Assembly (NCBI RefSeq): GCF_900108305.1
Contig: NZ_FNUX01000007.1
Location: forward strand, 1 to 64,000
DNA length: 64,000 nucleotides
Direction: 5' to 3'
Source of the DNA: Nitrosomonas ureae
Lineage (GTDB): Bacteria; Pseudomonadota; Gammaproteobacteria; Burkholderiales; Nitrosomonadaceae
Both the position numbers and the translations under genes were made by a program. Under the pieces are notes generated by a model. The model saw nothing but the letters and a program-made list of their open reading frames with translations. It searched no databases and had not been told where the DNA came from. This document shows, one piece after another, positions 16,720-24,998 of the stretch (positions are counted from its first letter, which is position 1; each line of letters begins with the position of its first letter).

Positions 16720-18138
16720 TTAAAAGCTCCCAAATCTCTCAGGAGCATATCGAACCATGTCATGTTCCAGAGACTGTAATTTTTCTCTCATCAAATTGCC
16801 TACAAACAATTGAGAATTTGAAGGAATCAGATTTTCTGATATTTCACGTTGTTTGATTTTTTCTATCGCTTGATTAAAACCATCTATGAATTGGTATGAC
16901 TTGCCTTCTACATTCTTGAATAGCGCTTCGCCAAAATAAGTAAATTCATTTTCACTGGAACATCCAAAAGAAGCCTTGTCTGCAGCTGCAGCAGTCAAAA
17001 TCAGACTGGTTTCATTTTTCAGTGCATCAATAAAAGCACCGGAGTAACACGCAGAAACCAGAATAATGCGCCATTGTATGCCTGCATCATCCAGATAAGC
17101 TCTAACATCATTCGGACCTATGTCGTTGAGTTCAAGCGGCCACATACTAACTGAAAGCTCATGATCGTAAGAACCGTGGCTAGTTAAATACAACAGCACA
17201 ATATCTTCCTCAGGATTTATTTTACCGCCTAAGTGATTTAATGCAATTTTCAGATTTGTGGATGAAGCAAGCGGTGTTGTATCGATTGTTTTCAAGTTAT
17301 TAATCAACGCAATAGATCTACCTGCTGCGCCAAGATTCTGATTCATGACATTCTGTACATTAATAACTTCTTTCATGAACACATCTTGCGAAGAATCAGC
17401 ACCAAATCCGATAAAAAATAGATCGGTTATGCCCTTTACGCCGGGCTCGATAGCATTGAGCGCATTATTCAGCAATTGATACTGGTTATAGTAAACTTGT
17501 TCCTGATTGACGTAGCTTAACTCATCATCATTATAAGCGGTCAACGCTTCTGAATAATCAAAATCCTCATGCCAGAAACTTAACGAAACATTCGTCAGTG
17601 GATATGAAATACCTATCCAGAGCATGACAATCAGCAGTGCCTTAATTTTTTTCCCATTTAATAACTGCAATGCAACATAAAAACAGACACCCAGAATCCA
17701 TAGGGTATAAACCATATACCCAGCTTCAAAGTAAGCATCTGGCAAGAAAGGTATAACCACAATAGAAAAGAGATAAAAGAAAGGCAATATGCTGTATGTA
17801 GCAGTCAGGAACCGTAATAAGTGGTCTTGTTCATCACAGAGTTTTGCCAGTACAAACCCCACCAGAAGAACACCCAACAGCTCCACACCGATATATCCCA
17901 AACCGAACCACCCAAAAACCGGATTAGGCGTCATCACATACGAAGCAACAAGTGCTGTCAGGCCATAAAAACCCAACAGCAAAATGAACTGATCATACGA
18001 AACCGTTATCTGGTGAATGATATTACGACGGAACATCAACAGTTTTATGCCGCAGGCAAGATTCAAAAATAATGTTTGAAGCTCTTTAATTGCCCCAGAT
18101 TGCTTCAGCTCTTTAGGAACACTTGCATATAAATCCAT
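16720..18138 (-). CDS. Membrane-bound C13 (legumain-like) cysteine peptidase
   Basis: 472 residues from the chosen start. The N-terminal part (about 50-185) has five or six membrane helices with a Yip1-like layout. The C-terminal part is a caspase-fold peptidase of the C13 class: His321 in YLTSHGSYDH and Cys364 in ILVSACYSGAFIDAL form the expected catalytic pair. The ATG at 18138 has GGAG at good distance (TGGAGATAAAC); a start 12 codons earlier lacks one. The peptidase domain should face the periplasm or cytosol depending on helix count, which I cannot settle. Substrate unknown. Confidence 0.8.
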   Translation of the reverse strand: MDLYASVPKELKQSGAIKELQTLFLNLACGIKLLMFRRNIIHQITVSYDQFILLLGFYGLTALVASYVMTPNPVFGWFGLGYIGVELLGVLLVGFVLAKLCDEQDHLLRFLTATYSILPFFYLFSIVVIPFLPDAYFEAGYMVYTLWILGVCFYVALQLLNGKKIKALLIVMLWIGISYPLTNVSLSFWHEDFDYSEALTAYNDDELSYVNQEQVYYNQYQLLNNALNAIEPGVKGITDLFFIGFGADSSQDVFMKEVINVQNVMNQNLGAAGRSIALINNLKTIDTTPLASSTNLKIALNHLGGKINPEEDIVLLYLTSHGSYDHELSVSMWPLELNDIGPNDVRAYLDDAGIQWRIILVSACYSGAFIDALKNETSLILTAAAADKASFGCSSENEFTYFGEALFKNVEGKSYQFIDGFNQAIEKIKQREISENLIPSNSQLFVGNLMREKLQSLEHDMVRYAPERFGSF

Positions 18139-18559
18139 GTTTATCTCCAGGGTTAGTATCGGCCAATACAACAAACCAAACTAAGTACGGCATTAACTCA
18201 TTCTAAGTGAAGATGCCATCAGCGTCTCGCTATCATTTTTTAATACTTTTGCTATCAAAGCCCGATTAGTGCGTTTCTTCAGAAACCAGCGAAAAAGCAA
18301 TAAAAATAGGCCTTATTCAATCAATCAAAAAATACTCACTGCATTGATAATAAACCAGCCTGGAATTTTTCTAAAGAAGGTAACTTTGCCCCTTAATTTG
18401 ACAAGAAAGTATCCGACTAGTTGATAGCATTTACAACTTATGTCCATTAATGCCTGGGCAAATAACCGTTTCGTCATATTTTTCAAGATCCCGTAACTTT
18501 AGCCGATACCGCACACGATTATCCATTCTAATTTGCTTAACAAATTTGGAGAGCACACT
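18139..18559. other. Divergent intergenic region upstream of the peptidase gene and cheV
   Basis: About 420 bases between two divergent genes. Apart from the sigma28-like promoter before cheV, no gene, RNA or repeat was recognised. It is AT-rich and should hold promoters for both sides. Confidence 0.5.
18483..18509 (+). promoter_or_regulatory. Candidate sigma28 (FliA) promoter of cheV
   Basis: TCAA, then 15 bases, then GCCGATAC matches the sigma28 consensus TAAA-N15-GCCGATAA at 10 of 12 positions with exact spacing. It lies about 50 bases before the cheV ATG. FliA control is expected for chemotaxis genes. Confidence 0.55.
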
Positions 18560-19510
18560 ATGAGCACAGCCTTACATGAGATTGATGAACGCACCAATCT
18601 GACTGCCAATAACAAATTCGAATTGTTACTGTTCAGATTAGGCGAAGCTCCGGGTACCAATCATCGTGAACTATTTGGCATTAACGTTTTTAAGGTGCGT
18701 GAAATCCTGGTCATGCCAGATATCACAGAAATAGCAAACGCTCCCCCCTACGTAATGGGCATAGCCAATATTCGCGGTCAAGTCATTACGGTTATCAATT
18801 TGCCTAAAGTCGTGGGTTGCAATCCGAGCAAAGGAACTTCGATACTTTTGGTCACCGAATATGCGCGTTCGACTCAGGCTTTCGCAGTCGAGGAAGTCAA
18901 CGAAATCGCGCGTCTGGATTGGAATCAAGTGATCGCTGCAGAAGGCAAGGGTGGCAACTTGATCACCAGTATCGCACGGCTTGATGGCGATAAAGAAGGC
19001 TCCCGCCTAGCCCAGGTACTGGATGTTGAGCAGATCTTACGCGATGTGCTTCCCAGTCCTGCCGGCGAAATGATACCCGAAAATATTGGCAACAAAATAA
19101 CCCTCCCTGCTGGAAAAATAATCCTGGCCGCTGACGATTCGCCATTGGCACGCAGCTTGATTGAAAATGCACTAAAAGCACTGGAAGTATCTTATGTAAT
19201 GACTAGGACCGGACTCGAAGCTTGGTCCAAAATTCAATCCATGTCGGAAATTGCCGCAGCCGAAGGTAAAACCATTCATGACAAGATCGCTTTAATCTTA
19301 ACTGACCTGGAAATGCCGGAAATGGATGGCTTCACGCTTACCCGCTACATCAAGAGCGATCAACGATATAAGTCCATTCCGGTGATCATTCATTCCTCGC
19401 TCACGGGTGAAGCAAACGAAAATCACGTTAAATCGGTAGGTGCAGATGCTTATGTCGCTAAATTTGTCGCAGAGGAATTAGCTGATGCAATGAGAAAGGT
19501 ATTGACATAG
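18560..19510 (+). CDS. cheV: Chemotaxis coupling protein CheV (CheW-REC)
   Basis: 316 residues. Residues about 10-170 form a CheW-like domain (LFGINVFKVREILVMPDITE, NIRGQVITVINLP) that links chemoreceptors to CheA. The C-terminal part is a receiver with the acidic pair in LAADDSP and the phosphorylated Asp in LILTDLEMPEMDGF. The ATG at 18560 has GGAGAG just upstream; an earlier ATG nine codons before does not. No other chemotaxis gene is nearby, so it acts with a system encoded elsewhere. Confidence 0.94.
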   Translation: MSTALHEIDERTNLTANNKFELLLFRLGEAPGTNHRELFGINVFKVREILVMPDITEIANAPPYVMGIANIRGQVITVINLPKVVGCNPSKGTSILLVTEYARSTQAFAVEEVNEIARLDWNQVIAAEGKGGNLITSIARLDGDKEGSRLAQVLDVEQILRDVLPSPAGEMIPENIGNKITLPAGKIILAADDSPLARSLIENALKALEVSYVMTRTGLEAWSKIQSMSEIAAAEGKTIHDKIALILTDLEMPEMDGFTLTRYIKSDQRYKSIPVIIHSSLTGEANENHVKSVGADAYVAKFVAEELADAMRKVLT

Positions 19511-19572
19511 CAGAGTCTGTTTTTACAATAATCCATCAACTCGCAACTCACGAATAGACAAAGTTACCGTGT

Positions 19573-20004
19573 TTATTGCCAACCGGTAACTTCATAGCCT
19601 TTCTCCTCCAAACAACGCGACACAAAGTTTGCATATGCCTGATTCGGTTGCGAAGATCTTGTCGAGAACAGAATTCCTCGCAGCAGTCCGGCAACAGCTC
19701 CGCTGGCAGCACCAATCAGCGAGCCTTGACCCACTGATCCATATATAGCGCCCCCAGCAGCACCGCTTGCGGCACCAATACCAGCTCCCATAGCCGTACT
19801 AGTTGCCACATTCCCCGTCTGTCCCTTGCCTTCCCGGGCACCCGCCGACTCAGCCAGCCGTTCACAAGCCTCAACATCCCGCTCCGCAGAATCTTTACCT
19901 ACTGATAAAAAATGTGTGTTGGGATATAGGACTGGCCCGGTACTAGAGCAAGCCGACAAACCAATAAAAATCAATCCGGTCATCAATACTGTGGCAAATT
20001 TCAT
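19573..20004 (-). CDS. Glycine-zipper lipoprotein
   Basis: 143 residues. The signal sequence ends in the lipobox GLSAC, giving a lipidated Cys19. The middle (about 65-110) is a glycine-zipper run (AMGAGIGAASGAAGGAIYG, IGAASGAVAGLLRG), a type of small-residue helix pair seen in outer-membrane-associated proteins. Two other cysteines flank it. Function unknown; related proteins are often stress- or envelope-linked. Confidence 0.78.
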   Translation of the reverse strand: MKFATVLMTGLIFIGLSACSSTGPVLYPNTHFLSVGKDSAERDVEACERLAESAGAREGKGQTGNVATSTAMGAGIGAASGAAGGAIYGSVGQGSLIGAASGAVAGLLRGILFSTRSSQPNQAYANFVSRCLEEKGYEVTGWQ

Positions 20005-20132
20005 CGTTCATCCTCATCTCGTAAACATTTTTACCTAGTTAAGCAGTATAGCCGGAATATATAGTATTCTTAAAAAAACATATCCATCCAAATTACAATA
20101 TATTTAGTTCATTATACAATATACTTAGTTCA

Positions 20133-21881
20133 TTAGCGCCCAAAGCGAGATCTCTGCAGTTTTATGTCGGCACGCGCCCACGCTTGCTCAAAACGTGCCG
20201 TGATAATCGCCGCTTCATCAATTTTATTTTGCGCTTGCAATGCCTGTGCTAAACCATAAAGTGCCCATCCGTTGTTGCGATTCCGGCGCAAATCTTCCCA
20301 ATAAACTGTTTCTGCTTCGTTCGGTCGTCCTGATTCCAAGAGAATAGCGCCCAATGCCAGACGTGGCGGCAAGGGAAATTCTGATGGCTCGGTATACACC
20401 AAAGCATCTTCCAGGCGCACCGCTTTCTCAAGATATGCAATGGCCTGATCAAATTTTCCATGCGCAGCGGCAATTTCTCCGGCGAGAACTTCAGGTGCAG
20501 CGCTCAGTACGGTCTTGGTCGTATTTTTCGAGAGTAACGGACCATCCAACAAAGGATCTCTCATAATCTTGCGCAACACCTCCAGTTCTTTCTCGGCTTG
20601 CTGCAATTGTTCTGTCGCGACAAATGCGAGCCCACGCACATAATGCCAGCTCCCGGTTAAAAACAGATTGGTTACGGGAGGTGCGGGCTGAGCGAGAATT
20701 TCCTGCCAGTATCCAAATCGCGCAAGTGCCCAATAAGGCGTTACGCGGAATATGGCTGTCAGCGGTATCGTTTCCAGCACTTCATTACCAATCTTACTGG
20801 CTGTTTCCTGTGCCGCGCTGATAGCAAGCTTGCTTTGACCATCCAATGTCGCTGCAAACCAGAGAAAATGAATGTTATGCGGATAGTACACCATCGGATA
20901 TACACCTTGCGCCTGACATTGGGCGATATAGTTCTCATCTGCCGCGATTGCAAGCTGGTTACTTTTTATTGAATCGGCATAACGGCCTACACGCTGATAA
21001 ATATGCGATGACATGTGTATCATGTGCCCTGCTTCAGGCATCAACGTCAACAACTTATCAGCTGCTTGCTCTGCACGCTCGGGGGTATCAGTCGGTTCTA
21101 TCAGATGGATATACATATGCAGAGCGCCGGGATGTTCCGGATTGCGCCGCAACACTTCTTCAGTTAACGCCACAATCTCTGCTGTTCCTTCATGGGCTTG
21201 ACCATCCAGCATCCAGTAGCCCCAGGGCCGCAGATCCATCATGGATTCTACATACAGCATTGCAATATCCTCATCATGCGAGAAACGTTGAAGCACTTTC
21301 TTCATGGCCTGCGCGTAAGCTTTATCATTTTCTTCTCGATGCTCGGCTCGTCCTGAGTAGCGTTTTTCAAGAGCACTGATTAACGCCTGCTCTTTCGAAG
21401 ATGCATTCATCATCAGCGCTTTGGCCTTTTGCACGATCTCCAAAGCATTCGGTTCTTCATTCGGCTCCATCATTACGTTGATGTTGGGACCAAGTACCAG
21501 CGCTTGTCCCCAGTACGCCATTGCGAGGTTGGGATCCAGCCGCGCCGCTTCACGAAATGCCCGGCGTGCCTCGGCATGGTTGAATGCATAAGCGAGATTA
21601 AGACCCTGGTTGATATATTGTTGCGCCAACGGGTTACGCGTGCTGACCGGGAAAGTATGCGAACCCAGGTTAAGCAGCCTGGGAGCAAGCTGGCCGTCTG
21701 CGCCTGGCTGAGGTGTCAATTCAGATGCCACATGATGCTGATGCCCTCGTTCCGATCCTGCGGCAGCTAATTGTTTGGGCGTTATGTCTAGTGCTTTAGC
21801 CTCGGCGAATGATTCACCAATACTTGCTAAAATCAACGTCAAAATGAATGGTGTGAAACGAACAGCAGCATAAAATCGCAT
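20133..21881 (-). CDS. Exported TPR-repeat protein
   Basis: 582 residues with a signal peptide (cut near residue 26, ESFAEA). Tetratricopeptide-like repeats are visible, for example NQGLNLAYAFNHAEARRAF near 90-110 and AHGKFDQAIAYLEKAVRLED near 490. A segment around 230-330 is rich in His and Met (HMYIHLIEPTD, HMIHMSSHIYQRVGRY), which is typical of this uncharacterised bacterial TPR family. It probably acts in the periplasm as a binding or scaffold protein. It stands alone on the minus strand. Confidence 0.75.
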   Translation of the reverse strand: MRFYAAVRFTPFILTLILASIGESFAEAKALDITPKQLAAAGSERGHQHHVASELTPQPGADGQLAPRLLNLGSHTFPVSTRNPLAQQYINQGLNLAYAFNHAEARRAFREAARLDPNLAMAYWGQALVLGPNINVMMEPNEEPNALEIVQKAKALMMNASSKEQALISALEKRYSGRAEHREENDKAYAQAMKKVLQRFSHDEDIAMLYVESMMDLRPWGYWMLDGQAHEGTAEIVALTEEVLRRNPEHPGALHMYIHLIEPTDTPERAEQAADKLLTLMPEAGHMIHMSSHIYQRVGRYADSIKSNQLAIAADENYIAQCQAQGVYPMVYYPHNIHFLWFAATLDGQSKLAISAAQETASKIGNEVLETIPLTAIFRVTPYWALARFGYWQEILAQPAPPVTNLFLTGSWHYVRGLAFVATEQLQQAEKELEVLRKIMRDPLLDGPLLSKNTTKTVLSAAPEVLAGEIAAAHGKFDQAIAYLEKAVRLEDALVYTEPSEFPLPPRLALGAILLESGRPNEAETVYWEDLRRNRNNGWALYGLAQALQAQNKIDEAAIITARFEQAWARADIKLQRSRFGR

Positions 21882-22035
21882 GATATGTACCCCTTGAATA
21901 AATTGCCATTGCTAAATGACTATAGTTACCTGTCTGCAGCTTACTAAAAAGCGCTATAACCAAGTCAGTTTTTTATACATAGCCAAGAATACCGTAAAAA
22001 ACCAACGCTCATAAACAGGCATGGTTTTCATGTCT

Positions 22036-22308
22036 CTATTCGGCCGTAGTTGGGTCAATCACCGTTTTGATTCGAGAAATACGGTTGGCTGGAAACTCGC
22101 CTTGTTCAGCGTGCGCTCTGACGGCAGCTTCATCTGGGGCAATGTAGATGCAATAGACTTTATCATCCGTTATGTAACTTTCCAGCCATTGAACTCGTGC
22201 ACCCATATTGCTCAATACACCGCATGATTTTTGAGAAATAGCTTGCAAATCCTGCGATGTCAATGATCCTGCTCCAGGAATTTCACGTTCTATAATATAT
22301 TTTGGCAT
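22036..22308 (-). CDS. DUF4242 (SCO4226-like) small protein
   Basis: A 90-residue protein starting MPKYIIEREIPGAG, with CGVLSNMGARVQWLESYITDDKVYCIYIAPDE in the middle region, matching the DUF4242 family. A characterised Streptomyces member of this family binds nickel. It lies 62 bases downstream of the TetR gene in the same direction, with a candidate operator in the gap, so it may be controlled by that regulator. Confidence 0.8.
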   Translation of the reverse strand: MPKYIIEREIPGAGSLTSQDLQAISQKSCGVLSNMGARVQWLESYITDDKVYCIYIAPDEAAVRAHAEQGEFPANRISRIKTVIDPTTAE

Positions 22309-22340
22309 AGTAGTTCCAGTAAGATTGATTAAATTAACAT

Positions 22341-22350
22341 GACCAGTCGT
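22341..22350 (-). promoter_or_regulatory. Candidate TetR operator upstream of the DUF4242 gene
   Basis: GACCAGTCGT lies 33-42 bases upstream of the DUF4242 start. Nine of ten bases recur at 22981-22990 just upstream of the TetR gene. The GAC-CA-GTC core is palindromic, as expected for TetR binding sites. Confidence 0.4.
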
Positions 22351-22370
22351 ATTTTAATTACATAAAAAAA

Positions 22371-22967
22371 CTAAGACATAAAATAATCTCCTAGCAAATT
22401 ATGACAACATTGCTTAACCGAGGCGGATGATTTTTCTATTTTCATCCGCAATAAGGCGCCTTGCCAGGAATTTATCAGCAAATCAGCCATTTCTTCAGCT
22501 GATTTATCCAATCTGACTGTCCCTTGCTGCTGCGCTTTCTCTAATCCAAACTGCAACAATTCCCGATAACGTCTGACCGCTGCTTGAAGAGATTTCTGGC
22601 ACACTCTACTGGTATCCCCTAATTCACCCATCAGATTGCCTAAAAGACACCCGCCCTTAAACTCATTTTTCTCAAGCTCTACAATAAGCTCATCAAAATA
22701 ACCTTGAATTGCACCAAGCGCATCCGTATCAGAATCATCCAAATGTCTGGCTAATTGCGTAATAAATGGACCAATATAGTGCTGGATGACATCAGCTCCA
22801 AAATCTTCTTTGCTGTCGAAATAATTATAAAAAGAACCCTTGGGAACGTTCACTGCATCGAGAATCTCCTGCAATCCGGTCCCATGATAACCTTGCCCCA
22901 TGAATAGAGTTACACCCTGATTCAACAGGCTCTCGCGATTAAATTCTTTTTTGGTTGATTTTGACAT
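22371..22967 (-). CDS. TetR/AcrR-family transcriptional regulator
   Basis: 198 residues from the chosen start. The N-terminal helix-turn-helix is clear: LLNQGVTLFMGQGYHGTGLQ followed by EILDAVNVPKGSFYNYFDSKEDF. The C-terminal domain should bind a small ligand; it has several cysteines (GGCLLG, SRVCQKS, KQCCHN) that might sense electrophiles or redox state, but this is a guess. ATG at 22967 was preferred over a GTG 13 codons upstream because the candidate operator at 22981-22990 would then lie outside the coding region. Probably represses itself and the DUF4242 gene. Confidence 0.88.
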   Translation of the reverse strand: MSKSTKKEFNRESLLNQGVTLFMGQGYHGTGLQEILDAVNVPKGSFYNYFDSKEDFGADVIQHYIGPFITQLARHLDDSDTDALGAIQGYFDELIVELEKNEFKGGCLLGNLMGELGDTSRVCQKSLQAAVRRYRELLQFGLEKAQQQGTVRLDKSAEEMADLLINSWQGALLRMKIEKSSASVKQCCHNLLGDYFMS

Positions 22968-22980
22968 CGGAATACAATAC

Positions 22981-22990
22981 GACCAGTTGT
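22981..22990 (-). promoter_or_regulatory. Candidate autoregulatory TetR operator
   Basis: GACCAGTTGT sits 14-23 bases upstream of the TetR ATG and repeats the site at 22341-22350 in the same orientation with one change. Confidence 0.4.
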
Positions 22991-23225
22991 CTTGAATGTC
23001 AATCACTAAAAATTTCCCGATAGCTTTTTAACAGCATGCATTCACTTTTTTAGGAAGCGTTTGACAACAGGCTTTTTATATTCGGTATTCTTCCGTAGGT
23101 ACGCTAGGCCCGTCATAGGTCGGGTTGCAAATCAGGGGCGACAACACACAGCTTTCATAAAGTGAGGCAAATCCCTATAGCCGGCGCTGCACAACGCAAT
23201 GAGTATCAGATGTGGAATATTGCTG

Positions 23226-23516
23226 CTATACCAACCTGGTAAGCAACTTGAGGATAATTCCGCCAAACTCGTCGGCATTATCAACAATTTTATTGATTTT
23301 TTCATTTTGATCGCCAGAACGCTTAATGATTTCCATCAACTCCGCAAGCTTCTTGACTTCAGCCGGTTCTGGAAAAAGTTTCTCAATTTCATCGTCCGAT
23401 AAGCGAGTAATTACTGAAATCTTCCCTGCAAGCTTATTATCTGTTCTATCTCCCGCTTCATTAATGACCTGATCCAATTCCGCTTGAAATTTATCCCAGT
23501 CGATTGTCATCATCAC
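23226..23516 (-). CDS. Small acidic hypothetical protein (96 aa)
   Basis: Not recognised. It is acidic and helical with no membrane segment or signal peptide, so probably cytoplasmic. The start is one of three consecutive ATGs with AGGTG just upstream. It begins 3 bases after the stop of the lipoprotein gene and is surely co-translated with it. Confidence 0.6.
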   Translation of the reverse strand: MMMTIDWDKFQAELDQVINEAGDRTDNKLAGKISVITRLSDDEIEKLFPEPAEVKKLAELMEIIKRSGDQNEKINKIVDNADEFGGIILKLLTRLV

Positions 23517-23519
23517 ACC

Positions 23520-24173
23520 TCATTTACGCAGTTTATCAAGAATCATTTTGATCTTTTCGCGATATTTCTCCGCGTCTTGCACACGGTCTTCAATACTGCG
23601 AGAAGCAACAACCAACTCGGATACAGCTTGATCGGTTTGGTTGACGAATTTATCGATATCCGTACTTGCCGCTCCGATCATGTCGAGGTAACGCTTTCTG
23701 TTTTCCTCGACTTTTGATGCGGACTGCAGAAAAGCGGTCAATGAATTATTAATCGCTCGCGCCTGATCATATTCCGATTTAAGTTTGCTTCGTATCACCG
23801 CTTCAAGCTCATCCAGCGGCTGAATCAGTTCAACACGCTTTTGATTAATTTTCACTTGAAGTTTGGGTCCGGTCAGCGTAATAAAGGTTAGGCGATCTTT
23901 TGCATCTTGCGACCGAACGACTTGCTTCCAAGTTGCATCGACTTTGGGGTCACTGAAAAATTCCTGGGCAAATATCGGCACCCATACTTCTTGCACAAAA
24001 TCATCGACACGCAACCTTTTGTCACGAAAGAACTCTTGCAAAAGCCTGACATGCGCCGCTTCCAGCGAAGAAATCCGGGCGCCAAGCTGCGCCGAAAGCT
24101 CCGGAGCCTCAGATGGTATCGATGCACATCCCACCAATAACATCAGCATGATCGAAAGTATTTTCTGCTTCAT
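23520..24173 (-). CDS. Coiled-coil lipoprotein (217 aa)
   Basis: Unknown family. The signal sequence ends in a lipobox (LMLLVGC), and the rest is almost wholly helical with charged heptad-like runs (LRVDDFVQEVW, ARISSLEAAHVRLLQEFF, SIEDRVQDAEKYREKIKMIL). The ATG at 24173 has GGAGG five bases before it; a longer frame with an ATG six codons earlier is less likely. It is the first gene of a two-gene unit with the 96-residue protein. Confidence 0.7.
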   Translation of the reverse strand: MKQKILSIMLMLLVGCASIPSEAPELSAQLGARISSLEAAHVRLLQEFFRDKRLRVDDFVQEVWVPIFAQEFFSDPKVDATWKQVVRSQDAKDRLTFITLTGPKLQVKINQKRVELIQPLDELEAVIRSKLKSEYDQARAINNSLTAFLQSASKVEENRKRYLDMIGAASTDIDKFVNQTDQAVSELVVASRSIEDRVQDAEKYREKIKMILDKLRK

Positions 24174-24382
24174 GAACGCCTCCATAATCAATGGATCAAA
24201 ACCTCAATAAATATTCTGAGGCAGAATATATCCTGTACCAAGAAATATTTTTTAAGATGCACAGATATTAATCTTTGCGCGAACTCGATCAGTTAATTAT
24301 CGCTGAACCAATAAAATCAGGTTCGTTGATTTATAATCTCTCTCAAATATTATTTAAACTACTTCTCTGTTAAGGATATTGA

Positions 24383-24838
24383 ATGGCTAATCTATCACAA
24401 TCAATGAGACTCCCTCTATTTATTATAATATTAATGACTGTTTCGTATCCTGCATTGACTAACGAATCTCTTACCACTCCAGATTGTTGTCGGCAATCCG
24501 ATGCGCAACACCCGAATCCAATCGAATTACCCACAGAAGCAATTCAACAACTTAAAATTGACGCGGGATTCGGCTGGGGGATTTTCAGTGGCACCATCTA
24601 TAATGGCAATGATCATTATCATGTGACACAGTTGGTTGTCAGCATGACCCCGATCCATGATCATCATCAGATGCACATGCATGCAAATATGTCCCACGAA
24701 ACGAAACAACACCAAATCAACCTGGAGCTGCCACCAATAACGAAAAGCGCCCTTTCCATGCCACTGACAGGTGACGATGCTCATGTGCATGATTTCAAGT
24801 GGGAAATCATCAGAGTGATGGGATACCAAGTACGCTAA
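24383..24838 (+). CDS. Histidine-rich exported protein (151 aa)
   Basis: Not recognised. A signal peptide (residues 1-27, ending YPALT) directs it to the periplasm. The mature chain carries a CC pair near residues 35-36 and many His and Met residues in clusters (PIHDHHQMHMHANMSH, DAHVHDF), a composition typical of copper or zinc binding. A good AAGGA precedes the ATG. It is alone on its strand upstream of the REC-EAL gene. Confidence 0.7.
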   Translation: MANLSQSMRLPLFIIILMTVSYPALTNESLTTPDCCRQSDAQHPNPIELPTEAIQQLKIDAGFGWGIFSGTIYNGNDHYHVTQLVVSMTPIHDHHQMHMHANMSHETKQHQINLELPPITKSALSMPLTGDDAHVHDFKWEIIRVMGYQVR

Positions 24839-24998
24839 ACAATTAACATGATACAACTTATACAAGCAATTTCACAATTCATGCCATATCGGTAAAAGTG
24901 ATTTCTATCATTTTTTTCACGACACAGTGTATGATCGTACGATACTGTATGCAGTAATTTTGCACCTCTTTCAAACTATATAATAATAAAGGCAAGTC

